Source: Cavia porcellus (Eukaryota > Chordata > Mammalia > Rodentia > Caviidae). Taken from it: a DNA stretch of 64,000 nt. The stretch covers positions 32,563,519 through 32,627,518 of the forward strand of contig NW_026947485.1 in assembly GCF_034190915.1 (NCBI RefSeq), given 5' to 3'. The translations under genes were made by a program, and so were the position numbers. Shown one piece after another: positions 23,580-33,696 of the stretch (position 1 is the stretch's first letter; each line of letters opens with the position of its first letter). The notes below the pieces were generated by a model that saw only the letters and a program-made list of their open reading frames with translations, was not told the origin of the DNA and searched no databases.

Positions 23580-23803
23580 GGAGCTGGCTCATACTGGTAA
23601 TCCCAGTACTTGAAAGGCTGAGGCAGGATTTCAAGTTTGAGCCCCACTTGAGCAACTTTATTTTCATTTGAGACACTGTTTCAAATGCAAATAAAAAAGC
23701 TGGGGTTGTAGGTCAATGTGAAGATCTAGGTTCAGTCCTCAGTACTGCAACAAAACAAAACAAAACAAAACAAAACAAAACAAAACAAAACAAAACAAAA
23801 CAA
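23580..23803 (+). mobile_element. B1-ID chimeric SINE with (AAAAC)n tail
   Basis: The B1-like left part (actggtaatcccagtacttg, aaggctgaggcagg, gagacactgtttcaaa) joins an ID-like right part (gctggggttgtaggtcaatgtg, aggttcagtcctcagtactg). It ends in about eleven AAAAC units (23749-23803), an expanded SINE tail. Confidence 0.75.
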
Positions 23804-24410
23804 GTGTTCAGCTATGAGTGCATAGGCAAAACAGCCAGTCAGGAGGCTGTCCAGAGGAAGGAGTGGAGCTCTGTGTTTTGGTCTTGATCCTGCACCCCAG
23901 AGACCAGGAGCTGACCCTCAGGCCCTCAGCCCTCAGCTGTAACTCAGTTCATGTTCCCATTGTACAAGCAGAGAATCAAGGCCCAGGGAGGCGCAGAGCC
24001 TGCCCAGAGCTGTTTGCAGGACAGCTGCCCTCAGAGCCTGCCTACAGAGAGCTGAGCTGAGGACCCTTCCTCCTCTGTGGTCTGGCATGCCCCTGCTCTG
24101 GGGTGACTTGTTGGGTCTCGAGCTTGGGGGTTCCCAGAGAGCAGGACCCTAAGGGAACAGATCAGTAAAAGGCAAGAACCTGTGTGACTGGTGGGGCTTC
24201 AGCTCAGCCTTTATGGGCAAAAGTGAGGCCCAAGGGGTGGGCAACTTGGGGCACTCCGGTCTGCACATAGGACAAGACCATGAGCAGGTGGTAGCAGATT
24301 GGCAAGGTAGGAAGGTGGCCTTTTCTAAAGGAACCACCCAAGTCCAAACAGCTGCTCTTGCTTTGGACCATGGAAGGACAAAGAAACAAACCAAGGGAAA
24401 CCAGATACCA

Positions 24411-24797
24411 TGATGTGGTTTGAATGTGTCTCCCGAAGTTTCATTAATTGATTTTCCTACTTAGTACTGGGGATCAAACCCAGGGCCTCACATGTGCTAG
24501 GTAAGTGTCCTACTACTGAGCTGTATCTTCAGCCATCAGTCCTTCCAAGTTCATGTATCAAATCCAGATGCTGATGGGAATAACTGGAAGTAGAAGATGT
24601 CATGAGGGTGGGTGTGGAATTAGTTTTATAAGGAGAGCCCACATGTGCCGTCTGCATGTTATCGCACAGCAGGAAGCCTTCTGACAAACAAAAGCCTGCT
24701 GCCTTTGGACTTCCTAACCTCCACTACTGCAAGAACTGTCTCTGACATTTTAAATCAGTCTATGGTTTTCTGTTATAGCAGGACAAAACACACTAGG
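24411..24797 (+). mobile_element. Old LTR-type element interrupted by an ID SINE
   Basis: It begins tgatgtggtttgaatgtgtc and continues after the SINE with 'ccttccaagttcatgtatca', 'gatgctgatgggaataactgg' and 'ttataaggagagcccacatg', ending 'ttctgttatagcaggacaaa'. This is a MaLR-like layout. Confidence 0.5.
24462..24534 (-). mobile_element. ID-type SINE
   Basis: The minus strand reads ggctgaagatacagctcagtag followed by a B-box-like ccctgggtttgatcccc. It lies inside the LTR-type element at 24411-24797. Confidence 0.7.
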
Positions 24798-24799
24798 AA

Positions 24800-25890
24800 G
24801 GCTCATTGTCTTTGGCGTAGTTTCCCAGTGGCCGCTAGGACTGAGTTAGGGAGCCGGTGATGATGGCAGCTGGGAAGCTTGTCCTCTGCCCGGCTTTCGA
24901 GGGCTGAACATGGAGTGGGAAGGAGAGTTCCAATCCCACTGCATTGCTCTTCACCTGGGGCCCCTGGGAAAACAAGGCTTCACCTTAGGACCTTGAGCTT
25001 CTAGTCTGTCACATGGAGCAAAGGGTCACCTCCATGCCGACTGTCTCTCATCACTCTTGGGTCATGGACAGGGCTGCAGAAGTTTGTATTTTCAGGGGTC
25101 TGGCCTCCTTCCCCAGTTTCCTCTGACCTCTGTTCTAGGCTAGGTGGATGGTCTCTTAGGCAGACACTCTGATCATCGTTGTGGCCACAGATTGTGGAGG
25201 CTCTAATTTGCTCCACTGGCCAGACAGTGGGTAGAATCCACTTGCTCTCACTTTGATCTTCTCCATGGTGCTCAGTGGCTTCTATAACAAGAAAGAGCCC
25301 TGAAAATTACAAAACAAGGAATTTGGATGCTGTAAGGACTATAGCTTTCATCTCCTGACTCACCACTTCAGCTTCCTAACATGTGCAGTTATCAATGGGC
25401 TGAGACGAGAATTAGGGTAGAAAAAGGGACAGCTCAGAGCTCAAAGAAGGTCAGAAGCAGGACACTGTGCCCACTATCTGCTCAGCCTTCCAGCCACCAT
25501 GCTGTGGCCCATGCAAAAGAGAATACTGTGTCCCTACTGTGTCTCCTCTGCCTCCCTCATCCATATCTATTAGCCTGTGGTGACAGCTGTCTTTTGGGAT
25601 GGAACACAAATGTCTGTGAGCATGCTATCCCACTTCCCTTGGGAGGGTCGTGACCTCCCTGGGCTCTTACGAGCTCTAGGAGTTCCTGTTCTCATGGTCG
25701 CCTTCCATCAGAATCCTGGCTTCTTTATCCTGTGCGTGTCTCTTTGCTATGGCCTGCACAGGTCTCTGGAGATTCCTCAGCCCCTGCCACACAGCAGGAG
25801 TGCAGCTCTGCTGTGAGACCATCCTCCCTCCTTGACCAGCATGCTTGGTTTCTCACTGGCTGTGCCTGGCCCTGCCATGCCTGATCTTGG
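24800..25890. other. Intergenic, nothing recognised
   Basis: No gene or nameable repeat could be supported. Confidence 0.4.
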
Positions 25891-25894
25891 CTCT

Positions 25895-26330
25895 AGCAAG
25901 ATTAGAATTAGGGTTCTACAAAGAAACAGAACCAGGAGGGTATGTGTGTGGAAGGGTTTGGTTTAGGAAACTGGCTCATATCATTATGGGAGCTGGCAAA
26001 TCCTACATCCACGAAGCATACTGGAGACACAGGTCAGAGCTCATGTTGCAGTCTTGAGCGTGAAATCTGCAGGGCAGGGTATGCAAGATGGAAATACAGG
26101 CAGGGCTCCCAAATCTTGTAGGTGAATGCTTTCTTCTTTCAGAAAACTCTCTTTCCTCTTGAAGCCTTCAACTGTTTGGACAAGGTCCATCCACATATAG
26201 AGGGTGAAAGTTTCTCTGCTTTACTCAAAGACTACTGACTTAAATGCTAATTATATTTTAAGAATATGTGATAGTATCATCTTGACAGATGTTTGGCCAA
26301 ACAACAAGGCACCATAGCTTTGCCAAAATG
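25895..26330 (+). repeat. Ancient mammalian repeat (LTR-like, family X relative)
   Basis: 'agggttctacaaagaaacag', 'aactggctcatatcattatgg', 'gccttcaactgtttggacaag', 'gtccatccacatatagaggg' and 'tttactcaaagactactgac' follow a familiar mammalian interspersed repeat. Diverged and non-coding. Confidence 0.55.
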
Positions 26331-26334
26331 ACAC

Positions 26335-27690
26335 ATACCACTGACCATGCTAGTTTATCTTATAGGACTGTGTGTCTGAACCCTAAATATGGCTTGGTTT
26401 GTGTTTACCCTGGAAGTTTCTTAGCTCACACAAATACACATGGTGCAACTAGGTGGGAACAGGAATAGAATGGCCAATTCCTTCCCCTGGGCAGAGTTAA
26501 AGCCCACACCTCTAATTCATCTACCATGACAAAACAGAAGCACGTTGGTACATGTGATTAACTATGGATCATGGAAGTGCCAATGACTTCTTGTTTTTTT
26601 CTTTGCACTTTTCAGTAGTTTCCCAAATTTTCACAAGAACATGAAATACTTTTTAAGTCATTTTAAGAAAAATCTTATTTGACATGTTCAGGACAGGGCT
26701 GTAATTCACATGTCTCATTTTTGGGCAACTTAAAACATGGCACATGCATGACTGTCCCATGCATGACTGTAGCACTTGTGTCACCAGTGGGACCAGCTGC
26801 CTGATGGGACCATCGTGCATGTAGCACTGATGGCTCGAGCTGATACGAACAAGTGAAAGATATGAGTTGGCCTTTAGTGTGTGGCGGGGAGGATGACTAG
26901 CTAAGGCTTGCTCAGGGGAAAAGGGTTTTCTCTCAGGCTCCAAGTTGGAGGGGTCAGACTGGGCATGTAAGCTGGGATACCAGGAAGAGTCCCAGTTTGG
27001 GTGATCCCCCATCTCACTGTACCCCTCATACCCTCCAGTCTGTAGTGGGGAACTTGGTGGCTGAGGGATGCAGGGGAAGTGAGGAAGTTGATTCTGAGCC
27101 TGGGATTCAAGCCTGGGATATCTAGCTTCACCTCATATGAGCCTCAGTGGCTGATGGGAGAGGGCTCTGGGGAGATCCGCTTCTGCAGAGTTCTGGCTCG
27201 TGTCAGAGGAAGCTGAGCCCTTGCAGACTACTTGGCAGATGAGCTGCAGCCAGAGGTCATCTCAGAGTATGGGGCCAGCTTGGGGAGATTATAAGTGGCA
27301 GAACAGGCAGAGAGAAGATGGATGAGATGGGCTGGAAGAAGATTCAGACCCTGTTCCTGGGGCTGTGAGCATGCTGAAGAGGTCATGAGGGCTAGAACAG
27401 TGAGCAAAGATTCCCAGGGGACCTGAAGAAGGGATACAAATGCGTTCTGGGGGTGAAGGGAAGGAATGTTTTACTCACTCCTCTGTTCCCTGTGAAAGCC
27501 CTCACCACACTTTTCTTAAAAGAAACCATTATTCAGCGGGGTAATTAAGTCTCTTACTATGCCCTTGACTTCTGCATTTTGAAATTTTGAACTTTGTGAG
27601 TGCCTTGAAATTGTAGTAACAACAGTTAATGCATATGTAGCCCTGGTACTTGCTAGGGGTGATTCTAAACCCTTTAGGCATACAACAGGC
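26335..27690. other. Intergenic, nothing recognised
   Basis: No exon or repeat identified with confidence. Confidence 0.4.
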
Positions 27691-27699
27691 AACCTGTCC

Positions 27700-27965
27700 A
27701 TAGATCCTGAATCTGTGGATCCAACTAACCTCAGGCCAAAAACATTTTAAAAAATTGCTTCTACACTGAACATACGTAGACATTTTCTTGTTTTTATTCC
27801 CTAAACAATATAGTATAAGCACTATTTACATAGCATTAAATATGATTTGTAATATATGTTAGGATGTGCATGAATTATATATAAATACTATCTAATTTTG
27901 TATAAGACACTTGTCCATCTGTAGATTTTGGTATCCACAATGTCCTGGAACCAAGTTTTCCTGAA
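27700..27965 (-). mobile_element. Tigger/MER2-type DNA-transposon remnant
   Basis: The plus strand carries 'cctgaatctgtggatccaac', 'ttattccctaaacaatatag', 'tttacatagcattaaatatg' and 'gtagattttggtatccacaa'. This is the reverse complement of the familiar MER2/Tigger text ('ggtatccacgggggattggttccagg' type). Non-coding, internally deleted. Confidence 0.7.
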
Positions 27966-27969
27966 TATT

Positions 27970-28890
27970 AATATGATTATACTGAATGAACTTATATAAT
28001 CCTTACAAAACTTTATTATTGAGTGTGTTTTAGGGTGAAGACACTGATGCATAGAGAGATTAGGTAGTGAACCCAGGCTGCAGAGTTCATCGGTGGTGGA
28101 CCTGGAGATGGAGGAGTCTCTGTGCTTTTACCTGCCAAGGTATGCTGTCCTTTCATAGGAAGAGCCACCAAGATCTGCAGGCCCTTAGAAACACCACTCC
28201 TACATTCCCAGGGCTCACTGTGAAATGAGAATATCAGTTCTCTTCCCACCCAGCCCCGGGTGATCTCAGCCCACCTCCCCATCAACCGCCTGACCTCTGG
28301 CTGCTCCGGTAAGAACCGGAATTTCACTCAAAAGCTTCTTCTATGCCCCCCACCCCCAAGTCCAAGTCAGATATGTGGGCATTGTAGTAAGTTTGGAGGG
28401 AAGCATGTCTCACAATAATGTGAAAACCCCATCACCATATTATGGAATGCAAAAGGATTTAGCCTTTTCTTTCCTTAAGAAAGTCTCTCAAACTGAGAGA
28501 TGGACCATTGATTTGGGGGATGATAGATGGTTTTTAGTGGAGAACTGAATCTGCCTGCACATTCTGCTAAGTTTGTTTTGGCAGCTATAATGAATATTGA
28601 CAAAGGAGATTAAAATGGTTCTGCATTTCCCCTGTCTTCTTAGGAAGAAAGGGAAATTGGTTCTGCACATGGCATAAATACTATGACAGATGTTTTCAAA
28701 TATTGATTCTGTGTACTGTCTTATATCATACAAACATAGTAGGAACTCAACAGAAACTGATTGAAGCCATATTGCGTGATGAGAATTCTGTCTATTGCAT
28801 TGTTGTTGTGGGGGGTAGGCAGATGACTTCGGCTCTCTGGGTCACAATTTGCTTTGCAGAGTGGAGCTGACGATAGTAGCCATGGCAGCA
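27970..28890. other. Intergenic, nothing recognised
   Basis: Nothing identifiable beyond AT-rich unique sequence. Confidence 0.4.
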
Positions 28891-28894
28891 CAGT

Positions 28895-29230
28895 TGCTTC
28901 TCCACTTATAATGTGGTTACATCTTCACAAGCCCATTCCAAGTTGAAAATATCATACATAACTCAAAAATGCATTAAATCACCTGGCTTGCTGTGCATCG
29001 CAGCTCAGCAACACAATGCACTGGAGAGTGTGAGTTATTTCCCTCATGATCCCCTGGCTGACTGGGGGCCATGGTTCTTGTCACTACCAAGAGATTCAAG
29101 AGAGCATAGTATTGCATCTCACTAGCCTAGGAAAGGATCCACATTCACAGTACAAAGTATGCTGTCTACTGAATGCATGTTGCTTTTGCATCAGTGTAAA
29201 GTCACAAAATTAAAAACTGTCCTAAATAGG
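28895..29230 (+). mobile_element. DNA-transposon remnant (Tigger-like)
   Basis: 'tcatgatcccctggctgactg', 'gagagcatagtattgcatct', 'ctagcctaggaaaggatcca' and 'ctactgaatgcatgttgctt' match the layout of a mammalian Tigger-type non-autonomous element. Confidence 0.5.
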
Positions 29231-29239
29231 GCTATTCTG

Positions 29240-30170
29240 TGTCAAACTGGTTGGCTGCTCTGAGGATCTGAGGCATTAATGCAGGTCCCCTGGGTAGGCT
29301 GGTACCTGGCCCACCAATGCATTCAGTGACTGACTACTGCAGTGACAGCCTTTAAGTGGGAAAGTAACTGGAAAGTTGTTAGGGAAGGAGGAGGCTACCC
29401 TGGCTACTCTGCTCCTGATAACCCAGACCATATATATACATACATATATATATGTTTTTGACAGATGTTTTCTAGTGATGCAAGTCTACAAATAATCATC
29501 AAATGAAAATATAAAAGGGAGAGTTTTGCAAGTGACTTTAGAGAACATTTAATTTCCTTCATCTTAGATGTGGAAACTGAGGCCCAGAGAGGTGAAGAGT
29601 GAGGGCTGAATTCCCACTAGGTAGGAACTATGTTCCTTCCCCTGGTTGGTTTCTCTCTGTGTGGCTGTGATCTACTGATTGGTTTGAAGGTCATGGAATC
29701 AACAGACTGTCTTGGGGAAAGTCGGTTATGATTCACACTTGCACTGTGGCACGGAGACTCCTGGATTTCTGTTAGGGAGGAGCAGCAGCCATCAGTTTAA
29801 TAATTAGGCCTCTGGGCTGTGTGATCAGTTAAACACAGATTGAAGTTCTCGTCACGATTTCTGTCTGGCTGTTGATGCTTAAGCCCAGAGAAATTAGGAA
29901 TAAGCTTTTAGAAAAGTTTTATGGCAAGTAATGGTTGTTTAATGGTTGCTGACTCTAATAAGAAAAGTTGAAAAATATATTGTGTAGGTCTTTATGGTTC
30001 AGTTCATTTTCTAGAAATCTACTTGTATGTATTTCTCTGAAATGATGATGTACAGTTGACAGGTCCTTTACCTTAGATGAAGTCTGAGAAGCTCTTCTGT
30101 ATGGGTCTTTTTTCCAGAGAGTCTGATGTAACTGATGGTCAAAGATGCAGCCTGGGTACCAAAGGGCCTC
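29240..30170. other. Intergenic, with a short AT repeat and a MIR piece
   Basis: Contains an ATAC/AT run at about 29429-29454 and a reverse MIR-like piece around 29560-29600 ('gatgtggaaactgaggccca'). Otherwise unassigned. Confidence 0.4.
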
Positions 30171-30239
30171 TGATCTCCTGGTGATTCTAATGAGCAACCA
30201 GGGCTGGAAGCTACCGGGTGCTAGCTCAGGAACATGGCT

Positions 30240-30390
30240 ACTGCCTGGGAATTTGTGAGCAGGCTAACACTTGGGCCAGTGCAGATTCACTGGACTAGAA
30301 ACTCTGAGGCTCGGATGTTGTAATCAGTGTTTTTAAAAGTCCCCAAAATCATTTTGATGCAGCTCAAGTTTGAGAACTATTACCTTAGAA
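30240..30390 (+). repeat. MER5-like hAT transposon remnant
   Basis: 'cagattcactggactagaaac', 'gtaatcagtgttttta' and 'gatgcagctcaagtttgagaac' resemble the MER5 family right end ('aagtttgagaaccactg'). Confidence 0.5.
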
Positions 30391-30572
30391 AAAATTCATC
30401 AAGAGCAGGTTTTATTTCCTCTCTTGGTACAGCCCAGTATGCACGGATCCAGGGAATGCCCGCACCTGCCCTGAAGCACAGGCACGCCCTCCACCTGTGC
30501 AGATTGCCCCTGCACCTGACCTCTCCCTCTACAGACTTACCACTTGAACTTCAGCCTGAAGAACCCTGCTGT

Positions 30573-30751
30573 TAACTAGATGTGGTAGTGTGTGCCTGTA
30601 ATCCCAGCACTCAGGAGGCTGAGGCAGGAGGATCATTGTGAGTTCGAGGCCAGCCTTGAGTACAAAGTGAGCTCAAGGCCAGCCCAAACTGCATAGTGAG
30701 ACCTATCTCAAGAGAGAGAGAGAAAGAGAGAGAGAGAGAAAAGAAAGAAAG
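30573..30751 (+). mobile_element. B1 SINE
   Basis: It is well preserved: 'gcctgtaatcccagcactcag', 'gaggctgaggcaggaggatc', then two successive 'ttcgaggccagcc'/'ctcaaggccagcc' blocks (the internal duplication typical of B1), 'gtgagacctatctca' and a GA-rich tail. Confidence 0.85.
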
Positions 30752-31099
30752 GAACTTCCTCTTATCTCACTAGAGCTGCCTCTCTCTCTCTCATAATGAG
30801 CTCCCTATGCAGCTCCTCCATGGCTGGGCACCCAGTTGTGCCTGGGAAGCTCCTCTTCTTCAGGTATCCAGGTCCCACCAGGCTTGCAGGCTGCCTTCCT
30901 TGACCATTCCAGTCTCCGGTCACTTGTCCACTCCTGTGCTCCCACATGTAACCCCTGAGTCTGAGCCTTACAGGGCAACCTCTGTTCTCACCCAGCTTAT
31001 AGTCTTTCGGCTGCATCCATTAGCTTGGGAGCTACTGATACTTATTTTATGAATTCTTTTTAATACCTTAAGAGATACATAAACACACTGCCATTATCA

Positions 31100-31206
31100 A
31101 AATTTTTAAATTAGCTGGGAATGCATCTGTAATTCCAGCTTCTCAGGAGGCTGAAGCAGGAGATCATGGATTTGAGAAATTTAGCAAGATCCTATCTTTC
31201 AAAAAA
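31100..31206 (+). mobile_element. B1-like SINE fragment
   Basis: 'attagctgggaatgcatctg', 'taattccagcttctcaggag', 'gctgaagcaggagatcatgg' and 'aagatcctatctttcaaaaa' show a diverged B1 monomer. The provirus is inserted 27 bp further on. Confidence 0.6.
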
Positions 31207-31232
31207 TCAGACAAACGTCTCCCTTTGTCCTC

Positions 31233-31715
31233 TGTCGATGTCCGCTCCCGGCCGGCAGGAAGGACACACGACAAAGTCTGGTAGTGGACAACCTTTTCTT
31301 TTTATTTTTCTTCTCCGTACAGCCTGCCCTGGGTTCTCCCAGCTGAAGCCTCCTCTGGTCCGCTCCCCGCGGCTCCTTTTGTGCTTCAGTCTGCCCCAAA
31401 GCCTCTACCGGTCCGCTCTCCGCGGCTCCTTTTGGGCTTTTACTTCTGGGCTTCTACCTGGCTTCTTCTTCCGCCCAGGGGTGGCACCGGTATATATACG
31501 GGTACAGTGTCCAATCATGTTAAAGTAAGCAAGGCAAGCTGATTGGCTAACATCATCAGTTGCCAGGCAGACTATATTGTTGAGCGGGTTGTTTACGCGG
31601 TAAGCAGGAAACTAACATATTCGATGGGAGGGGTAATCTACCTCAGGCTTTGCTCTTTACCACAGGCCGCACGTCCGCCGCGCAAGGCGAGCTATCACAG
31701 ACGCGGCTCCCAACA
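31233..31715 (-). repeat. 3' LTR of provirus 1
   Basis: A 483-bp LTR. On the minus strand: a TATA-like box (complement of 31489-31500), an AATAAA signal (complement of 31301-31306), and an imperfect duplication with a 53-bp period (31348-31386 and 31401-31439) rich in 'ggtccgct' and 'ccgcggctcctttt'. It differs from LTR 33697-34179 at two CpG sites and from LTR 63004-63486 at one site. Confidence 0.95.
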
Positions 31716-31735
31716 TCTCCCCCTATTTTATTTTT
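31716..31735 (-). other. Polypurine tract of provirus 1
   Basis: On the minus strand the bases next to the 3' LTR are an A/G-rich run ending agggggaga, the expected plus-strand primer site for reverse transcription. Confidence 0.75.
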
Positions 31736-32443
31736 TATGAATGTGCGCATCGTAGCCCTTCCTGGACTGGGTGCAGAGGCTTATGCCCTATGTGTAGGCC
31801 CACCGTAGGTCCTTGGCTTAGACCCTGGTTGGCCATGCCATGGTCTGCCAAGGCCCTGAGGCCCTCGTCCTTTTTCTAGGGCCAGGCACAAACTGGACGG
31901 AACCTGGATGCACACAAGCTTGCACTCATTTCCTCTCCGTAAAGAAATCCCCTCGGAGAGAAATTTAGACCTGGGCAGCATCTAACAGTCCAGCGGCTTA
32001 CGTGCAGGATGGGGTAGGGCCTGGCTTAGGTCGAGTCGTGCTGGGGAGGCACGCTCTTACCCGTCATTGACTCACCTACCCTGCTGTGTATTGTCATCTT
32101 ATGGAGGAGAATGAGGGATGCCCGCCATATCTAGACTCGGTCGTGGGCCAATTGAGCAAGCCATGCATATGCCTGAGGATCTTCTTGTCCATTTCGGGCT
32201 ACCGCTATTTCTATTCATCTTATTGGTTGGTCTGTGATGGATCTCCAGTAGGGCAGGTCTGATCTTCAGTCGAGGGCTTTGTTGCCCGTGTCAGTCTCTC
32301 CGGTATCCACAGTGGTTCTCGTCCCGATTCCTGTGGGAAAACACAAACCGCGCCTCGGTTCCAGCTGACTACCGGATCCGGGCCCATCCATTGTCATGCC
32401 ATAGATAACCGCGCCTTTGGAGGCAGGCCTTGGCTTACTCCCC

Positions 32444-32604
32444 CTTTTTGTTTTTTATTTTTTATTTTTTATTTTTATCTTTTTCGTTTTTTTTTTTTTT
32501 TTTTTTTTTTTGTCTTTTTCGTTTTTATCGGTACCAGGGATCGAACTCACGACGGCCTGCTTGCAAGGCAGGCGCTTATGCCGCTGAGCTAAATCCCCAG
32601 CCCC
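32444..32604 (-). mobile_element. ID SINE (tRNA-Ala type) inside provirus 1
   Basis: The minus strand reads ggggctggggatttagctc (A-box region) and, at the complement of 32538-32548, the B box gagttcgatcc. An intact anticodon-like stem-loop, cctgc-cttgcaa-gcagg, places TGC (Ala) in the anticodon position. A long A-rich tail (complement of 32444-32545) contains repeated AAAAACGAAAAAGA and AAAAAAT motifs. It sits exactly at the point where gag stops. I see no target-site duplication, so SINE insertion was probably combined with, or followed by, loss of the gag-pol interior. Confidence 0.85.
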
Positions 32605-33497
32605 TCATTTCCTCGACCGGCGTTTTTCTCAGCCTGCTCGGCAGAGAACTCTGCGTACCAGGCTCGCCAATCCAGGTAACTGCCCGAGGGCAGACACGCC
32701 TTTGCCAGCTGAATCCAGTCCGCGGGGGTGAGGGGCCCAGAAGACAGGTTCTCCAGCATGGCAATGGTGTAAGGCGCAGTCGGCCCAAAGGTTGTAACTG
32801 CATTTTTAAGTTCTCTAATCTGCTTTATCTCAAAAGGCTCCCATACATTGCGTCCCTGGCCCATAGCTACTTGTACAGGAAATATCCCGTAGGGGCCACT
32901 ATCTATCCCAGGTGGATGTACCTCATGAGACAAGCGTCCCCCCTGCCAAAGCCGCCTGTAAAAATACCGACCCGCCGGCGGCGGAGCATAAGACAGCGGC
33001 CGTGATTGGGCGGAAAATGGGGGCCCGTGCATCACTTCCTGTTCTGGCGAAAGGGGAGAGAGCTCCCAGGCGGCCGCCTCGTGGCGAGGAATCGCCTCCG
33101 GAAACGGCCCCCAAGGTGGGGCGGAAGGCTTCGCCTCCCTCTCGCGCCGGGGAGCGCTCAGGAGCTCTCTACTCCTCCGCAGACCAGGTTGAGCAGAGCG
33201 CAATTCGCGGGGCAACGCTGGAAAAGAACCCTGCGACTCCTTATTGCGCGACTTAGGCTCCTGACAGCTGGTCTCTTTGGCCTCCTTGCCATTCAACTTT
33301 CCCTCGTCCTCGGAGTCAGACGACTCCGAGGCTAGAGCCCCGTCCTCCTCCTTAGCATCCTTGTTCCCCTTGACGGATCCCTCTCGGGAGCTCCCTGACT
33401 GGGCCTGCTCAGATACCCTGCGTACTTTTGTAAGCTCTTGAGAGCTTTCTCCACAACCACCCTCGCTCTTAGTGTTGCTACCTAACATGTTTCCCAT
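32589..33497 (-). pseudogene. gag: Truncated betaretrovirus-like gag of provirus 1
   Basis: An open frame of 302 codons beginning at an ATG (33495-33497) with Met-Gly-Asn, a possible N-myristoylation signal. Residues about 1-100 are hydrophilic, Ser/Glu/Lys-rich linker, with no globular matrix domain that I can see. A Pro-rich stretch (SYAPPPAGRYFYRRLW) follows, and from about residue 200 comes the capsid N-terminal domain, with the betaretroviral/IAP-type pattern WEPFEIKQIRELKNAV and YGxxAPYT-like text ending LDWRAWYAEF. The capsid C-terminal domain (major homology region) and the nucleocapsid zinc knuckles are missing. From 32604 downward the frame reads into the ID SINE and stops after a few codons. 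It could give a truncated Gag fragment if transcribed, but not a particle-forming protein. Confidence 0.85.
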
Positions 33498-33619
33498 CTT
33501 TTAATATGTTACTCACCGCGTGAGGCCCAAGGAATCCGCCACTTACGCGTGAGCCTGAGGGGAGTCTAAAAGCCCTGTAGGTGCGCGCCACCCAGAGCCC
33601 AGGCTTATCCCCAACTCAC

Positions 33620-33621
33620 CT
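33620..33621 (-). promoter_or_regulatory. Proviral major splice donor
   Basis: The leader contains GAGACAG|GTGAGT on the minus strand, a near-consensus donor about 56 nt after the primer-binding site. With the acceptor whose exon starts at 32330 it could still make a spliced subgenomic RNA that skips gag and the SINE. Confidence 0.5.
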
Positions 33622-33676
33622 GTCTCGCAGCTCTGTACTGGAGCGTTGTCCACTTCCACGTCTCGGGGGTGATCAG

Positions 33677-33694
33677 TCCCCGGGCGGGCCACCA
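33677..33694 (-). other. Retroviral primer-binding site, tRNA-Ile-like
   Basis: Two bases after the 5' LTR end the minus strand reads TGGTGGCCCGCCCGGGGA. The 3' end of mammalian tRNA-Ile(AAT), complemented, is TGGTGGCCCGTACGGGGA as I know it, so 16 of 18 positions agree. Other common retroviral primers (Lys, Pro, Phe) fit worse. Confidence 0.65.
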
Positions 33695-33696
33695 AA

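Noticed and set aside
23749..23803. CRISPR-like array
   Set aside because: A simple (AAAAC)n SINE tail; no spacers, and the genome is mammalian.
31199..31399. Conserved small protein encoded three times (also at 33543-33863 and 62619-63170)
   Set aside because: All three are the same LTR sequence read on the minus strand; the identity reflects recent LTR duplication, not protein selection.
32510..32604. tRNA-Ala gene
   Set aside because: It has A and B boxes and an anticodon-like loop but no acceptor stem, and an A-rich SINE tail follows; it is an ID SINE.
32912..33335. Plus-strand frames opposite gag
   Set aside because: Antisense shadows of the gag frame in GC-rich sequence with no recognisable domain.
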